DNA of 7,530 nucleotides from an uncultured Ilumatobacter sp. GTDB taxonomy: Bacteria > Actinomycetota > Acidimicrobiia > Acidimicrobiales > Ilumatobacteraceae. The position numbers and the translations under genes are program-made. The DNA lies in contig CALAHA010000240.1 of assembly GCA_937891565.1 (NCBI GenBank), positions 1 through 7,530 of the forward strand. Direction: 5' to 3'. Shown here in pieces: positions 1-5,988 of the stretch. Within the stretch, counting starts at the first letter, position 1, and each line of letters opens with the position of its first letter. The notes beneath the pieces were generated by a model. That model did no database searches. It saw only the letters and a list, made by a program, of their open reading frames with translations, and was not told the DNA's origin.

Positions 1-41
1 TCCGTCATCTTCGTGCGTTGTACCGAACTGACTTCCAGCAT
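1..41 (-). CDS. 5' end of an unidentified gene, cut by the window edge
   Basis: On the minus strand an ATG at 41-39 opens a frame that runs off the window without a stop. It reads MLEVSSVQRTKMT. An AAAGGA Shine-Dalgarno sequence (48-53) sits six bases upstream, which is the main reason for calling a real start; this is the best ribosome binding site in the window. The gene lies downstream of the YHYH lipoprotein on the same strand, with a 90-base gap that holds palindromes, so it may have its own promoter. Thirteen codons are too few to identify a family. A later in-frame ATG at codon 12 is a less likely start because it lacks such a site. Confidence 0.5.
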   Translation of the reverse strand, partial: MLEVSSVQRTKMT

Positions 42-47
42 CGGGCG

Positions 48-53
48 TCCTTT
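48..53 (-). promoter_or_regulatory. Shine-Dalgarno AAAGGA of the left-edge gene
   Basis: The minus strand reads AAAGGA with a six-base spacer to the ATG at 41. This is near-ideal in content and spacing, and it decides the start of the truncated gene. Confidence 0.55.
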
Positions 54-57
54 CTAC

Positions 58-91
58 CGACTCGACTCTCGACTCTTCTAGAAGTCTAGAC
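58..91. repeat. Short tandem CGACTCT units followed by two TCTAGA palindromes
   Basis: Bases 58-76 read as CGACT plus two copies of CGACTCT. They are followed by the 10-bp perfect palindrome CTTCTAGAAG (75-84) and the 8-bp palindrome GTCTAGAC (84-91), so two TCTAGA cores lie eight bases apart. The block is in the gap between the YHYH lipoprotein stop and the ribosome binding site of the left-edge gene, where an operator would be expected. It could also be a weak transcription end for the lipoprotein gene, but there is no T-tract. I cannot assign a binding protein. Confidence 0.35.
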
Positions 92-131
92 AGGTTGTGA
101 CGGAAACACGATTAGTGCTCAGCAACAGCGA

Positions 132-1133
132 TCAGGGCCGCGTTGACGACGCCCGGGGCGGGCCAGCACCGGGGCCGGTTGCGGTGAACTCACCGTTGAG
201 GCAGCGGCTGATATACGGGTACTCGTCGGTGATGACGTAGGCGTAGGTGCCGTCAATCTCGGTGCCGTTGCACTCGTCCAAGTACAGGTTGTCGCCATCG
301 TTACCGTCGCGATAGAGCCAATCAGAGGCGTACGTGCCGTCCGCCGTGGTTCCCTCGACGTCCACAGCCTCGCCGCCGAGTGCCATCGAGCCGACGCAAT
401 CGGTGCCGGAGCGAGCGTCGGCCGACAACGAGTAGCTCGGCGAGTACGCACCCGACTTCGAGTAGTACATGAGGAAGCCGTCGGCAGCGAAGCCGACATG
501 CACGAGGTCGTCGTCGGTCGAGTAGGCGTTCGCGAGCAGCTCAGAGATGCCGTGGTAGTGATATTCGCCGGTCGGCTGAACGTGGGCGTTGTTGAAATCG
601 AGGCCGAGGTCGTAGATGTCCTGCAGTGCTTCCACGCGGAACGTCTCGCCTGATTCGCAGGTGACGGTTTCGGCAGTCGCCGGTTCGAACTTCACACCGT
701 TGACGGCCACGCCTGGCGTCATGGCAGTCGTTGCGTTCCCGACGTACACCGGATCGGCGGGGTACTCGTATGAGACATCCTGCGCGGAGATCGTGTTCGG
801 GTTACCGGGGTTCGGGAACTCGCCGACTTCGTGGTCGGGCAGTGCGTTCGACACGATCGTGCGAATGCCGTCGGCAACGGTCACCGTCGTCATCGTGGCG
901 AACTCTTCGTCGGTCAGCACATACGAACCGGTGTAATCGGCATCGGGGTCGCCCGTTGTCGCTGCGGGTTCCTCGGTGTCAGCAACTTCGGTATCGGCGG
1001 GAGCGGTCGTGGCTTCGGCGGCAGGTTCGTCCGAGCCGCAAGCCGCAAAAGCGAGCGTGGCCGCGAGCGAAAGAGCGAGGACGGATCGTTGGCGAGGGAT
1101 TGTCACTTTCATATCCACCACCATGCCAGTCAT
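132..1133 (-). CDS. YHYH-domain secreted lipoprotein
   Basis: A 333-residue protein of the YHYH family, whose biochemical role is not established. From the start used here there is a basic N-terminus, a hydrophobic stretch (about 17-30) and a lipobox-like end with Cys32 (LAFAAC), so it is probably an exported protein anchored to the membrane by lipid. A low-complexity Ala/Thr/Glu/Asp linker follows (about 34-66), typical of actinobacterial lipoproteins. The family signature YHYH is at 191-194. The familiar NPGNPNT segment (about 108-114) and the C-terminal DECNG...DGTYAYV...YPY block (about 286-307) are also present. Start: ATG at 1133 has GAGGAG eleven bases upstream. ATG at 1112 would give a more standard signal peptide (MKVTIPRQR), and a GTG at 1160 is possible but places the GAGGAG inside the gene. 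It lies divergent to the DUF808 gene. Family membership is secure; function is unknown. Confidence 0.85.
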   Translation of the reverse strand: MTGMVVDMKVTIPRQRSVLALSLAATLAFAACGSDEPAAEATTAPADTEVADTEEPAATTGDPDADYTGSYVLTDEEFATMTTVTVADGIRTIVSNALPDHEVGEFPNPGNPNTISAQDVSYEYPADPVYVGNATTAMTPGVAVNGVKFEPATAETVTCESGETFRVEALQDIYDLGLDFNNAHVQPTGEYHYHGISELLANAYSTDDDLVHVGFAADGFLMYYSKSGAYSPSYSLSADARSGTDCVGSMALGGEAVDVEGTTADGTYASDWLYRDGNDGDNLYLDECNGTEIDGTYAYVITDEYPYISRCLNGEFTATGPGAGPPRASSTRP

Positions 1134-1373
1134 CTGTTCGAGCACTCCTCGCGAATCCACAAGGTTCAGTAAAGAGATGTGTGGTCATCGCTGCACTGAC
1201 CCGTCGACTGCATCGGGGTGTGAGCAACGACGCTGTGGCGAAGAGCACGAAGTACGATGGGTGACGGTTTCCGATCGGTCGACATCTACGCCGTCCAGGT
1301 CCGCGTTACCGCCACGCACCCGCTCACGCGACTCATTCACACTTCGCACCCGACACAGAAAGCTGGAGACGAC
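1134..1373. other. Divergent intergenic region between the YHYH lipoprotein and the DUF808 gene
   Basis: About 240 bases separate the two divergent genes and should hold both promoters. I find no convincing paired -35/-10 on either strand. A TACGAT at 1253-1258 on the plus strand resembles a -10 but lacks a good -35. The reading frame of the DUF808 gene is open back to 1257, but the extra residues do not look like the family's N-terminus. Confidence 0.4.
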
Positions 1374-2321
1374 ATGGCTGGCGGACTTGCCGGATTGCTT
1401 GATGACATAGCGGCGCTCGCAAAACTCGCCGCTGCGTCAATCGACGACGTCAGTGCAGCAGCTGCACGCGCCAGCGCCAAGGCTGCTGGCGTGGTGGTCG
1501 ACGACACCGCCGTGACGCCGGCCTACGTCCGCGGGCTCGCTGCTGATCGTGAGCTGCCGATCATCAAGCGCATCGCCGTTGGCTCGTTGCGCAACAAGCT
1601 GTTGCTGATCCTGCCGATCGCATTGGTCCTCAGCGCGATCGCTCCGACACTGGTCGAGGTCATCTTGATGCTCGGCGGTACGTACCTCTGTTTCGAAGGT
1701 GCGGAGAAGTTCTACCACCGGCTCAAAAGCGACGACAGCCACGACCTCCCTGCGGTGATGAAGGGCCCGGAGGCCGAAGAAGAAACCGTCAAGGGCGCCG
1801 TCCGTACCGACCTGATCCTGTCGGCCGAGATCATGGTCATCTCGCTCAAAGAAGTCATCGACGAGCCGATCGTCCAACGCGCCATCATTCTCGTGGTCGT
1901 CGCGGTAATCATCACGATCATCGTCTACGGCGTGGTCGCCCTCATTGTGAAGATGGACGACATTGGCCTGAAGCTCGCTGGGCAAAGTTCCGACGCCTCA
2001 CAGAAGCTGGGCCGCGCAATGGTCACCGGCATGCCGAAGCTGCTGACGGCACTGACGGTCGTGGGTACCGCCGCCATGCTCTGGGTCGGTGGCCACATTC
2101 TACTGATCGGCACCAACGAGCTCGGCTGGCACGGACTGTACGACTCCGTGCACGACCTCGAGAAGCAGGTCGAAGACGTCGGCGGCGTCGGCGGGTTACT
2201 CGCCTGGCTGATCAACACCGGCATCTCGGCGATCATCGGCCTGGCCGTCGGCGCCATCGTCGTGGCAGTGATGTCCCGCGTCCACCGCTCACCAGACGGC
2301 GAAGTTTCAGTTGGGGTCTGA
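1374..2321 (+). CDS. DUF808 family (YedI-like) inner-membrane protein
   Basis: A 315-residue integral membrane protein of the DUF808 family, to which E. coli YedI belongs; its activity is not known. The N-terminus (MAGGLAGLLDDIAALAK) and an Ala-rich helix to about residue 40 are typical. Hydrophobic segments lie at about 75-106, 168-192, 222-246 and 272-302. The conserved GAVRTDLILSAEI block (141-153) sits before the second one. Length matches the family (about 300). Start: ATG 1374 has GGAG (1365-1368) five bases upstream and begins exactly with the family's N-terminus; the frame is open further upstream but without similarity. Oddity: residues 310-315 (EVSVGV) and the stop codon are written by one arm and the loop of the hairpin repeat at 2302-2336, so the natural C-terminus may have been replaced. 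The gene is convergent with the SRPBCC gene. Confidence 0.88.
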   Translation: MAGGLAGLLDDIAALAKLAAASIDDVSAAAARASAKAAGVVVDDTAVTPAYVRGLAADRELPIIKRIAVGSLRNKLLLILPIALVLSAIAPTLVEVILMLGGTYLCFEGAEKFYHRLKSDDSHDLPAVMKGPEAEEETVKGAVRTDLILSAEIMVISLKEVIDEPIVQRAIILVVVAVIITIIVYGVVALIVKMDDIGLKLAGQSSDASQKLGRAMVTGMPKLLTALTVVGTAAMLWVGGHILLIGTNELGWHGLYDSVHDLEKQVEDVGGVGGLLAWLINTGISAIIGLAVGAIVVAVMSRVHRSPDGEVSVGV

Positions 2322-2336
2322 CCCCAACTGGAACTT
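2302..2336. repeat. 16-bp inverted repeat with 3-base loop, REP-like, possible bidirectional terminator
   Basis: The arm at 2302-2317 (AAGTTTCAGTTGGGGT) pairs with 2321-2336 (ACCCCAACTGGAACTT). Fifteen pairs are Watson-Crick and one is G-T, leaving the loop CTG. The inner ten pairs (2308-2317 with 2321-2330) are perfect. The stop codon of the DUF808 gene (2319-2321) lies in the loop and first right-arm base. The core GGGGTCTGACCCC resembles the palindromic REP-like sequences scattered in many bacterial genomes; that resemblance is from memory. It sits between two convergent genes, so it could end transcription from both sides, although neither flank has a clear T-tract. Confidence 0.75.
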
Positions 2337-2345
2337 GCTGGCGGC

Positions 2346-2804
2346 CTAGCTTTCGAGTGCCGCGGCCAGACGTTCCAGCGTGGCTTCCATTCCGGCTCGG
2401 TTGTGAGTCAGGCGATCTGCCACGCCGGAGATCGATTCGCTCCGAGCCATGGATGCTTCGGGTCGCAGGTCTTGTGCGTACTCGGTGACCCGGCAACCTG
2501 AAGCGGTCGGCTCAATGGCGTATCCCCACTTGGCGAACACGAAATCACGGGAACTGCAGTCAAAAAAGAAACGCTCGCCGGGCACCAGTTCAACAATCGT
2601 GGCCATGACGCTCCACTCCTTCTCGCCGTTCTGATTGTGCCCGGTGTATTGCGCCCCGACTTCGGCGCGGTCAAAGCCCTCGTTCCATTCGGCGCGGCGC
2701 GTCTCGGGCGACCATTCGCCCATACGGGTGATGTCGGTGATCGCGGCGAAGACCGCTTCGGGCGATGCAGCGATGTCGCGGGACACTTCGATGTCAGGAG
2801 TCAT
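2346..2804 (-). CDS. SRPBCC-fold protein (polyketide cyclase/dehydrase-like)
   Basis: A 152-residue single-domain protein of the SRPBCC (START/Bet v 1-like) superfamily, which binds small hydrophobic ligands in a helix-grip cavity. The signature start of the fold is clear: IEVSRDIAASPEAVFAAITD (5-24) then MGEWSPE (28-34). A strand-rich middle (about 52-110, with PGERFFFD at 75-82 and WGYAIEP at 93-99) and a long C-terminal helix (about 125-152) follow. Ligand and function cannot be read from the sequence; such proteins are often called polyketide cyclase/dehydrase without proof. Start: ATG 2804 places the fold at the right distance but has a poor ribosome binding site. GTG 2825 (AGGAG just upstream) and ATG 2864 (AAGG four bases upstream) are in-frame alternatives, and the frame is open to 2900. 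It is divergent from the crotonase gene and convergent with DUF808. Confidence 0.8.
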   Translation of the reverse strand: MTPDIEVSRDIAASPEAVFAAITDITRMGEWSPETRRAEWNEGFDRAEVGAQYTGHNQNGEKEWSVMATIVELVPGERFFFDCSSRDFVFAKWGYAIEPTASGCRVTEYAQDLRPEASMARSESISGVADRLTHNRAGMEATLERLAAALES

Positions 2805-2969
2805 GCGCTGACCGTAGGCGAGCACGGTGCTCCTGCCACGAACTGCAAGCTGCATCGACATCATCGGGCCTTCTTCCCCGTTCTCTCCCAAGCTGATCAC
2901 CGCTGCCCGCTGTGCCAGATTGCTCTGCCAGGTCGCTGGGGTTCGTTCCGGGACGCGAGACTTCGACCC

Positions 2970-3716
2970 ATGACCGAACCTGTGAACAACCTGGTACTAC
3001 GGAGTGATGTCGACGGGCTGGCCACACTCACGTTGAACCGCCCGGACAAGCTGAATGCCCTCTCACCGGCGTCGTTCATCGCGCTACGCGCACACATCGA
3101 CGCGATCGCGGTCGACGACTCGGTTGGGTGCGTCGTGCTGACAGGCGCCGGTCGCGCGTTCTGCGCTGGCCATGACCTCGCCTCAATCGCGTCGGAAGAG
3201 AAAGCGCCCAGCCGGCACTTCGAGACCGAGACGGTCGACGCACTCGAAGCACTTCCCCAGCCGACCATCGCCCGCATCAACGGCCACTGCTACACCGGCG
3301 GCCTCGAATTGGCGTTGGGCTGTGATCTGTTGATCGCTGGCGAATCGGCCAAGCTCGGCGACACCCACGGCCAATGGGGCCTCGTTCCCATCTGGGGGAT
3401 GTCGGTGCGGCTTCCCGAACGCGTCGGCCGGTCGACCGCGAAGGAACTGATGTTCACCAGCCGTCGCGTCTCAGGCACCGAGGCCGCGTCGATCGGGCTG
3501 GTTGACCGTTGCGTCGCCGACGATCTTTTGGACGACACCGTGGCAGCGCTTGCCGCCGAAGTGCTCGCCAACTCACGAGGCACGAACCGCATCGTCAAAC
3601 AACTCATCGATGATCACGCACAACGCAGCCGCGTCGACGCACTCCTACATGAGCGGGCACTGCCGCACGGCGTTCCCGACGACATGCAGCAACGCCTCCG
3701 CGCAGGCGGCCGATAA
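2970..3716 (+). CDS. Enoyl-CoA hydratase/isomerase family (crotonase) protein
   Basis: A 248-residue crotonase-fold protein, close to the usual length of about 257. These enzymes act on acyl-CoA thioesters, most often hydrating trans-2-enoyl-CoA in fatty-acid or amino-acid breakdown in the cytoplasm. Visible marks are NRPDKLNALS (23-32), the oxyanion-hole loop GAGRAFCAGHDL (59-70) and the GGLELALGCD block (110-119). Glu113 matches the first catalytic Glu of classical hydratases. The second catalytic Glu is replaced by His133 in the LGDTHGQWGLVP segment (129-140), so the activity may not be simple hydration. DTH-type versions occur in many actinobacterial homologues (recalled, not searched). 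Start: ATG 2970 fits the family N-terminus with a weak GAGA upstream; the frame is open back to 2637 without similarity. It is 71 bases before pncA and probably a separate unit. Confidence 0.88.
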   Translation: MTEPVNNLVLRSDVDGLATLTLNRPDKLNALSPASFIALRAHIDAIAVDDSVGCVVLTGAGRAFCAGHDLASIASEEKAPSRHFETETVDALEALPQPTIARINGHCYTGGLELALGCDLLIAGESAKLGDTHGQWGLVPIWGMSVRLPERVGRSTAKELMFTSRRVSGTEAASIGLVDRCVADDLLDDTVAALAAEVLANSRGTNRIVKQLIDDHAQRSRVDALLHERALPHGVPDDMQQRLRAGGR

Positions 3717-3775
3717 TTGGTGGAGCGAGCATCTTGGCCGCGCAGGGCAGCGCTGGTCTAGAGGGGACCTGAACG

Positions 3776-3788
3776 TATGCTCGGGCTG
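3776..3788 (+). promoter_or_regulatory. Candidate -10 element for a leaderless pncA transcript
   Basis: TATGCT (3776-3781) fits the TAnnnT pattern of a -10 box and ends six bases before the GTG at 3788, so transcription could begin at the first base of the start codon. No good Shine-Dalgarno is seen before this GTG. The -35 region (around 3752-3758, GCTGGTC) matches the consensus poorly. Leaderless mRNAs are common in actinobacteria; the assignment here is inference. Confidence 0.4.
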
Positions 3789-4399
3789 TGAGCGCAACTG
3801 AGTACGACGCATTGACCGCTTTGATCGTGGTCGACATGCAGAACGACTTCGGCCACCCCGACGGATCACTGTTCGTCGAAGGTGGCAATCAGCTTGTCGA
3901 GCCGATCAACGACGAGATCGCTGCGGCTGCGCAGGGATCCGCAGTCATCGTCGTCACCCAGGATTGGCACCCGGCGACCACGCCACACTTCATCGATGAC
4001 GGTGGGGTCTGGCCAACGCACTGTGTTGCCGGCACGTGGGGTGCAGAACTGATTGATGGCCTCGACCCGGCCTCGCGAGCCAGTGCGGTTATCCGCAAGG
4101 GCACCAAAGGCGAAGACGGTTACTCAGCGTTCTCCATGCGCGAACCCGGCAGCGACATCGACATTCCGACCGGCCTCGCCGGCTTGCTCCGGGAGCGCTG
4201 CATCGAGCGTGTCGTTGTGTGCGGTATCGCGACCGACGTCTGCGTCTCGGCGACTGCGCTCAGCGCCGCCAAGGCAGGGTTCAATACGACCGTACTATGG
4301 GACTCGACCCGGCCGGTATACGCCGACAACGCAACCACCGCTCGAGTGCTCGGCGAATTCGCCGACGCATCGGTCACCGTCGTTGGAGCGCCAGCATGA
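3788..4399 (+). CDS. pncA: Nicotinamidase PncA
   Basis: A 203-residue isochorismatase-fold hydrolase that converts nicotinamide to nicotinate and ammonia, the first step of NAD salvage by the Preiss-Handler route. All expected residues are present. The catalytic triad is Asp16 (VVDMQNDF), Lys104 (IRKGT) and Cys152 (GIATDVCV). Metal ligands are Asp59 and His61 (QDWHP), His67 (TPHF) and His78 (WPTHCV), matching Asp49/His51/His57/His71 of M. tuberculosis PncA. Ile148-Ala149 fits the family's cis-peptide. Length is slightly above the usual 180-200. Start: GTG 3788 gives MSATEYDALTALIVVD; it lacks a Shine-Dalgarno but follows a -10-like TATGCT. The stop overlaps the ATG of pncB by four bases, and that neighbour is the next enzyme of the pathway, which supports nicotinamide over other amidase substrates. 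Confidence 0.95.
   Translation: MSATEYDALTALIVVDMQNDFGHPDGSLFVEGGNQLVEPINDEIAAAAQGSAVIVVTQDWHPATTPHFIDDGGVWPTHCVAGTWGAELIDGLDPASRASAVIRKGTKGEDGYSAFSMREPGSDIDIPTGLAGLLRERCIERVVVCGIATDVCVSATALSAAKAGFNTTVLWDSTRPVYADNATTARVLGEFADASVTVVGAPA
4385..4388 (+). promoter_or_regulatory. Shine-Dalgarno GGAG of pncB inside the pncA end
   Basis: GGAG (4385-4388) lies seven bases before the pncB ATG (4396) within the last codons of pncA. With the ATGA overlap it fixes the start of pncB and fits translational coupling of the two enzymes. Confidence 0.6.
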
Positions 4400-5982
4400 G
4401 TCACGAGCCACTCGCAACGACGATCACCGATCGATGGACCGCCACACGCGGGCCACTGTTCACCGACATGTACGAGCTGACGATGGCGCAGGTGTACGTC
4501 ACCCAGGGCATTTCTGAACAACGCGCCCACTTCGATTATTTCTTTCGGTCGACCCCGGATTACGGCACTCACCAGGCTGGTTTCGGCGTCTTCGCCGGAC
4601 TCGACCCGTTCCTCTCCTGGGTCAGCAACCTCGAGATCGCCGCCGCCCACATCGAAGCCCTCGCCGCCATGACCGCACCGACTGGCACGCCAGTTTTTGG
4701 TACTGAGTTCCTCGACTGGCTGGCCACTCCCGGTCGCTTTGATGACATCGAGATCCGGTCGATCGCCGAGGGTCGCGTCGTCCACCCGCACGTCCCGATC
4801 GTGACCGTGACCGGACCGCTTGCTGTGTGTCAACTGCTCGAGACGTCGCTTCTCAACCACTTCAACTATCCAACGCTCATTGCAACGAAGGCGGCACGTG
4901 TCGTGCAAAGCGCTCGTGGCGGCAGCGTCCTCGAGTTCGGGATGCGCCGCGGGCCATCGACCGGGGTCAACGAAGGCATCCGCGCTGCGCTCATCGGTGG
5001 TTGCGTCTCGACCTCCAACGTCGAAGCAGCAATCGCCCTCGGCAAGCAGCCGATCGGCACGCACGCCCACGCGCTCGTCCAGGCGTACATGGCCCTCGGC
5101 GACGGAGAGATCGGCGCCTTCCGCGCAATGGCCGCAACCGCCCCCGATGAGTGCATCTTGCTCATCGACACTGTCAACACGCTCGACTCCGGCGTGCCGA
5201 ATGCGATCACGGTCTTTGACGAACTACGCGCCGCCGGCCACGAGCCCGTGGGCGTCCGCCTCGACTCCGGTGACCTCGCCTACCTCGCAGTGCAAACAGC
5301 GCAGCTCCTCGACGCAGCCGGCTACCCCGACGTGTCGATCGTCCTGTCGAGCGACCTCGACGAGCTCAACATCTGGCAGATTCTCACGCAGATCGCCGAC
5401 GATGCCGAGCTACTCGGCATCGATGCCGTCAGCATCAGCAAGCGGCTCGTTTACGGGGTCGGTACGCGGCTGATCACGTCACACGGATCGGGCGCGCTGA
5501 ACGGCGTCTACAAGCTCGTCGGCATCGAGAATCGCGACGGTGACTGGACGCCGGCGATCAAGATTTCCGAAGACCCCGGCAAGGTGCCGCTGCCGGGCCG
5601 AAAGGCTGTCTGGCGCCTCTACGACCAGCGCGGCGCAGCCATTGTCGATCTGATTGGGCTCGCCGACGAGGAGCCGCTCGCCGACGAGGTCACCGTTGTC
5701 CACCACCCGAGCCATGACGGCATCAATCAAGTGATTCGTCGTGCCGACATTTCCCACATTGAGTTGCTGCACGACACGGTATTCGGCACGGACATCAACG
5801 CGGCGTCGCCACCGCCACCGCCACCGCCGACGATCGACGAGCTCGCCGAACGTTGCCGAGCCGATGTCGACCGGTTGGACATTGGCGTGCGCCGCCTCGT
5901 CAACCCGCACCGGTACCACGTCAGTTTGACGAGCAAGTTGTACGAGCTCCGCAAGACGCTCGTCGCCGACGCTCAGGTCTGA
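4396..5982 (+). CDS. pncB: Nicotinate phosphoribosyltransferase PncB
   Basis: A 528-residue enzyme that joins nicotinate to PRPP with ATP hydrolysis to give nicotinate mononucleotide, the committing step of NAD salvage. The N-terminal signature LFTDMYELTMAQVY is at 21-34. FGMRRGPS (181-188) and the GTHAHA motif (221-226) follow; His225 aligns with the His phosphorylated in the family (His219 in the bacterial enzyme, His213 in human). DTVNTLDSG (258-266), GVRLDSGDL (286-294) and SSDLDELNI (318-326) line the phosphoribosyl and nicotinate site. The C-terminal NPHRYHVSLT (503-512) is the usual ending. It is longer than many homologues (about 430-490). Residues 472-478 are seven consecutive prolines forming a linker before the last helical part. 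Start: ATG 4396 overlaps the pncA stop (ATGA) and has GGAG seven bases upstream; the frame is open earlier inside pncA but without similarity. Confidence 0.95.
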   Translation: MSHEPLATTITDRWTATRGPLFTDMYELTMAQVYVTQGISEQRAHFDYFFRSTPDYGTHQAGFGVFAGLDPFLSWVSNLEIAAAHIEALAAMTAPTGTPVFGTEFLDWLATPGRFDDIEIRSIAEGRVVHPHVPIVTVTGPLAVCQLLETSLLNHFNYPTLIATKAARVVQSARGGSVLEFGMRRGPSTGVNEGIRAALIGGCVSTSNVEAAIALGKQPIGTHAHALVQAYMALGDGEIGAFRAMAATAPDECILLIDTVNTLDSGVPNAITVFDELRAAGHEPVGVRLDSGDLAYLAVQTAQLLDAAGYPDVSIVLSSDLDELNIWQILTQIADDAELLGIDAVSISKRLVYGVGTRLITSHGSGALNGVYKLVGIENRDGDWTPAIKISEDPGKVPLPGRKAVWRLYDQRGAAIVDLIGLADEEPLADEVTVVHHPSHDGINQVIRRADISHIELLHDTVFGTDINAASPPPPPPPTIDELAERCRADVDRLDIGVRRLVNPHRYHVSLTSKLYELRKTLVADAQV

Positions 5983-5988
5983 TCACAA

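Noticed and set aside
1253..1258. TACGAT as a -10 box for the DUF808 gene
   Set aside because: No acceptable -35 lies at the right spacing and it is 115 bases before the start; it is not strong enough to annotate.
1437..1985. A 182-codon open frame on the minus strand rich in Asp, His and Arg
   Set aside because: It is the antisense shadow of the DUF808 gene; its D/H-rich composition mirrors Val/Ile/Leu codons of the membrane segments.
2637..2969. Open frame extending 111 codons upstream of the crotonase start
   Set aside because: It overlaps the SRPBCC gene antisense, shows no crotonase similarity, and the family N-terminus begins exactly at ATG 2970.
4120..5070. A 316-codon open frame on the minus strand
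   Set aside because: It lies antisense across pncA and pncB, has low-complexity charged sequence without family resemblance, and is explained by high GC content; the plus-strand genes carry complete catalytic motifs.
5658..5689. Two copies of GCTCGCCGACGAGG, 18 bases apart, in pncB
   Set aside because: In-frame repeat of six codons (LADEEP/LADEVT). It may be a small duplication, but it is short, in a variable surface region and needs no special explanation.
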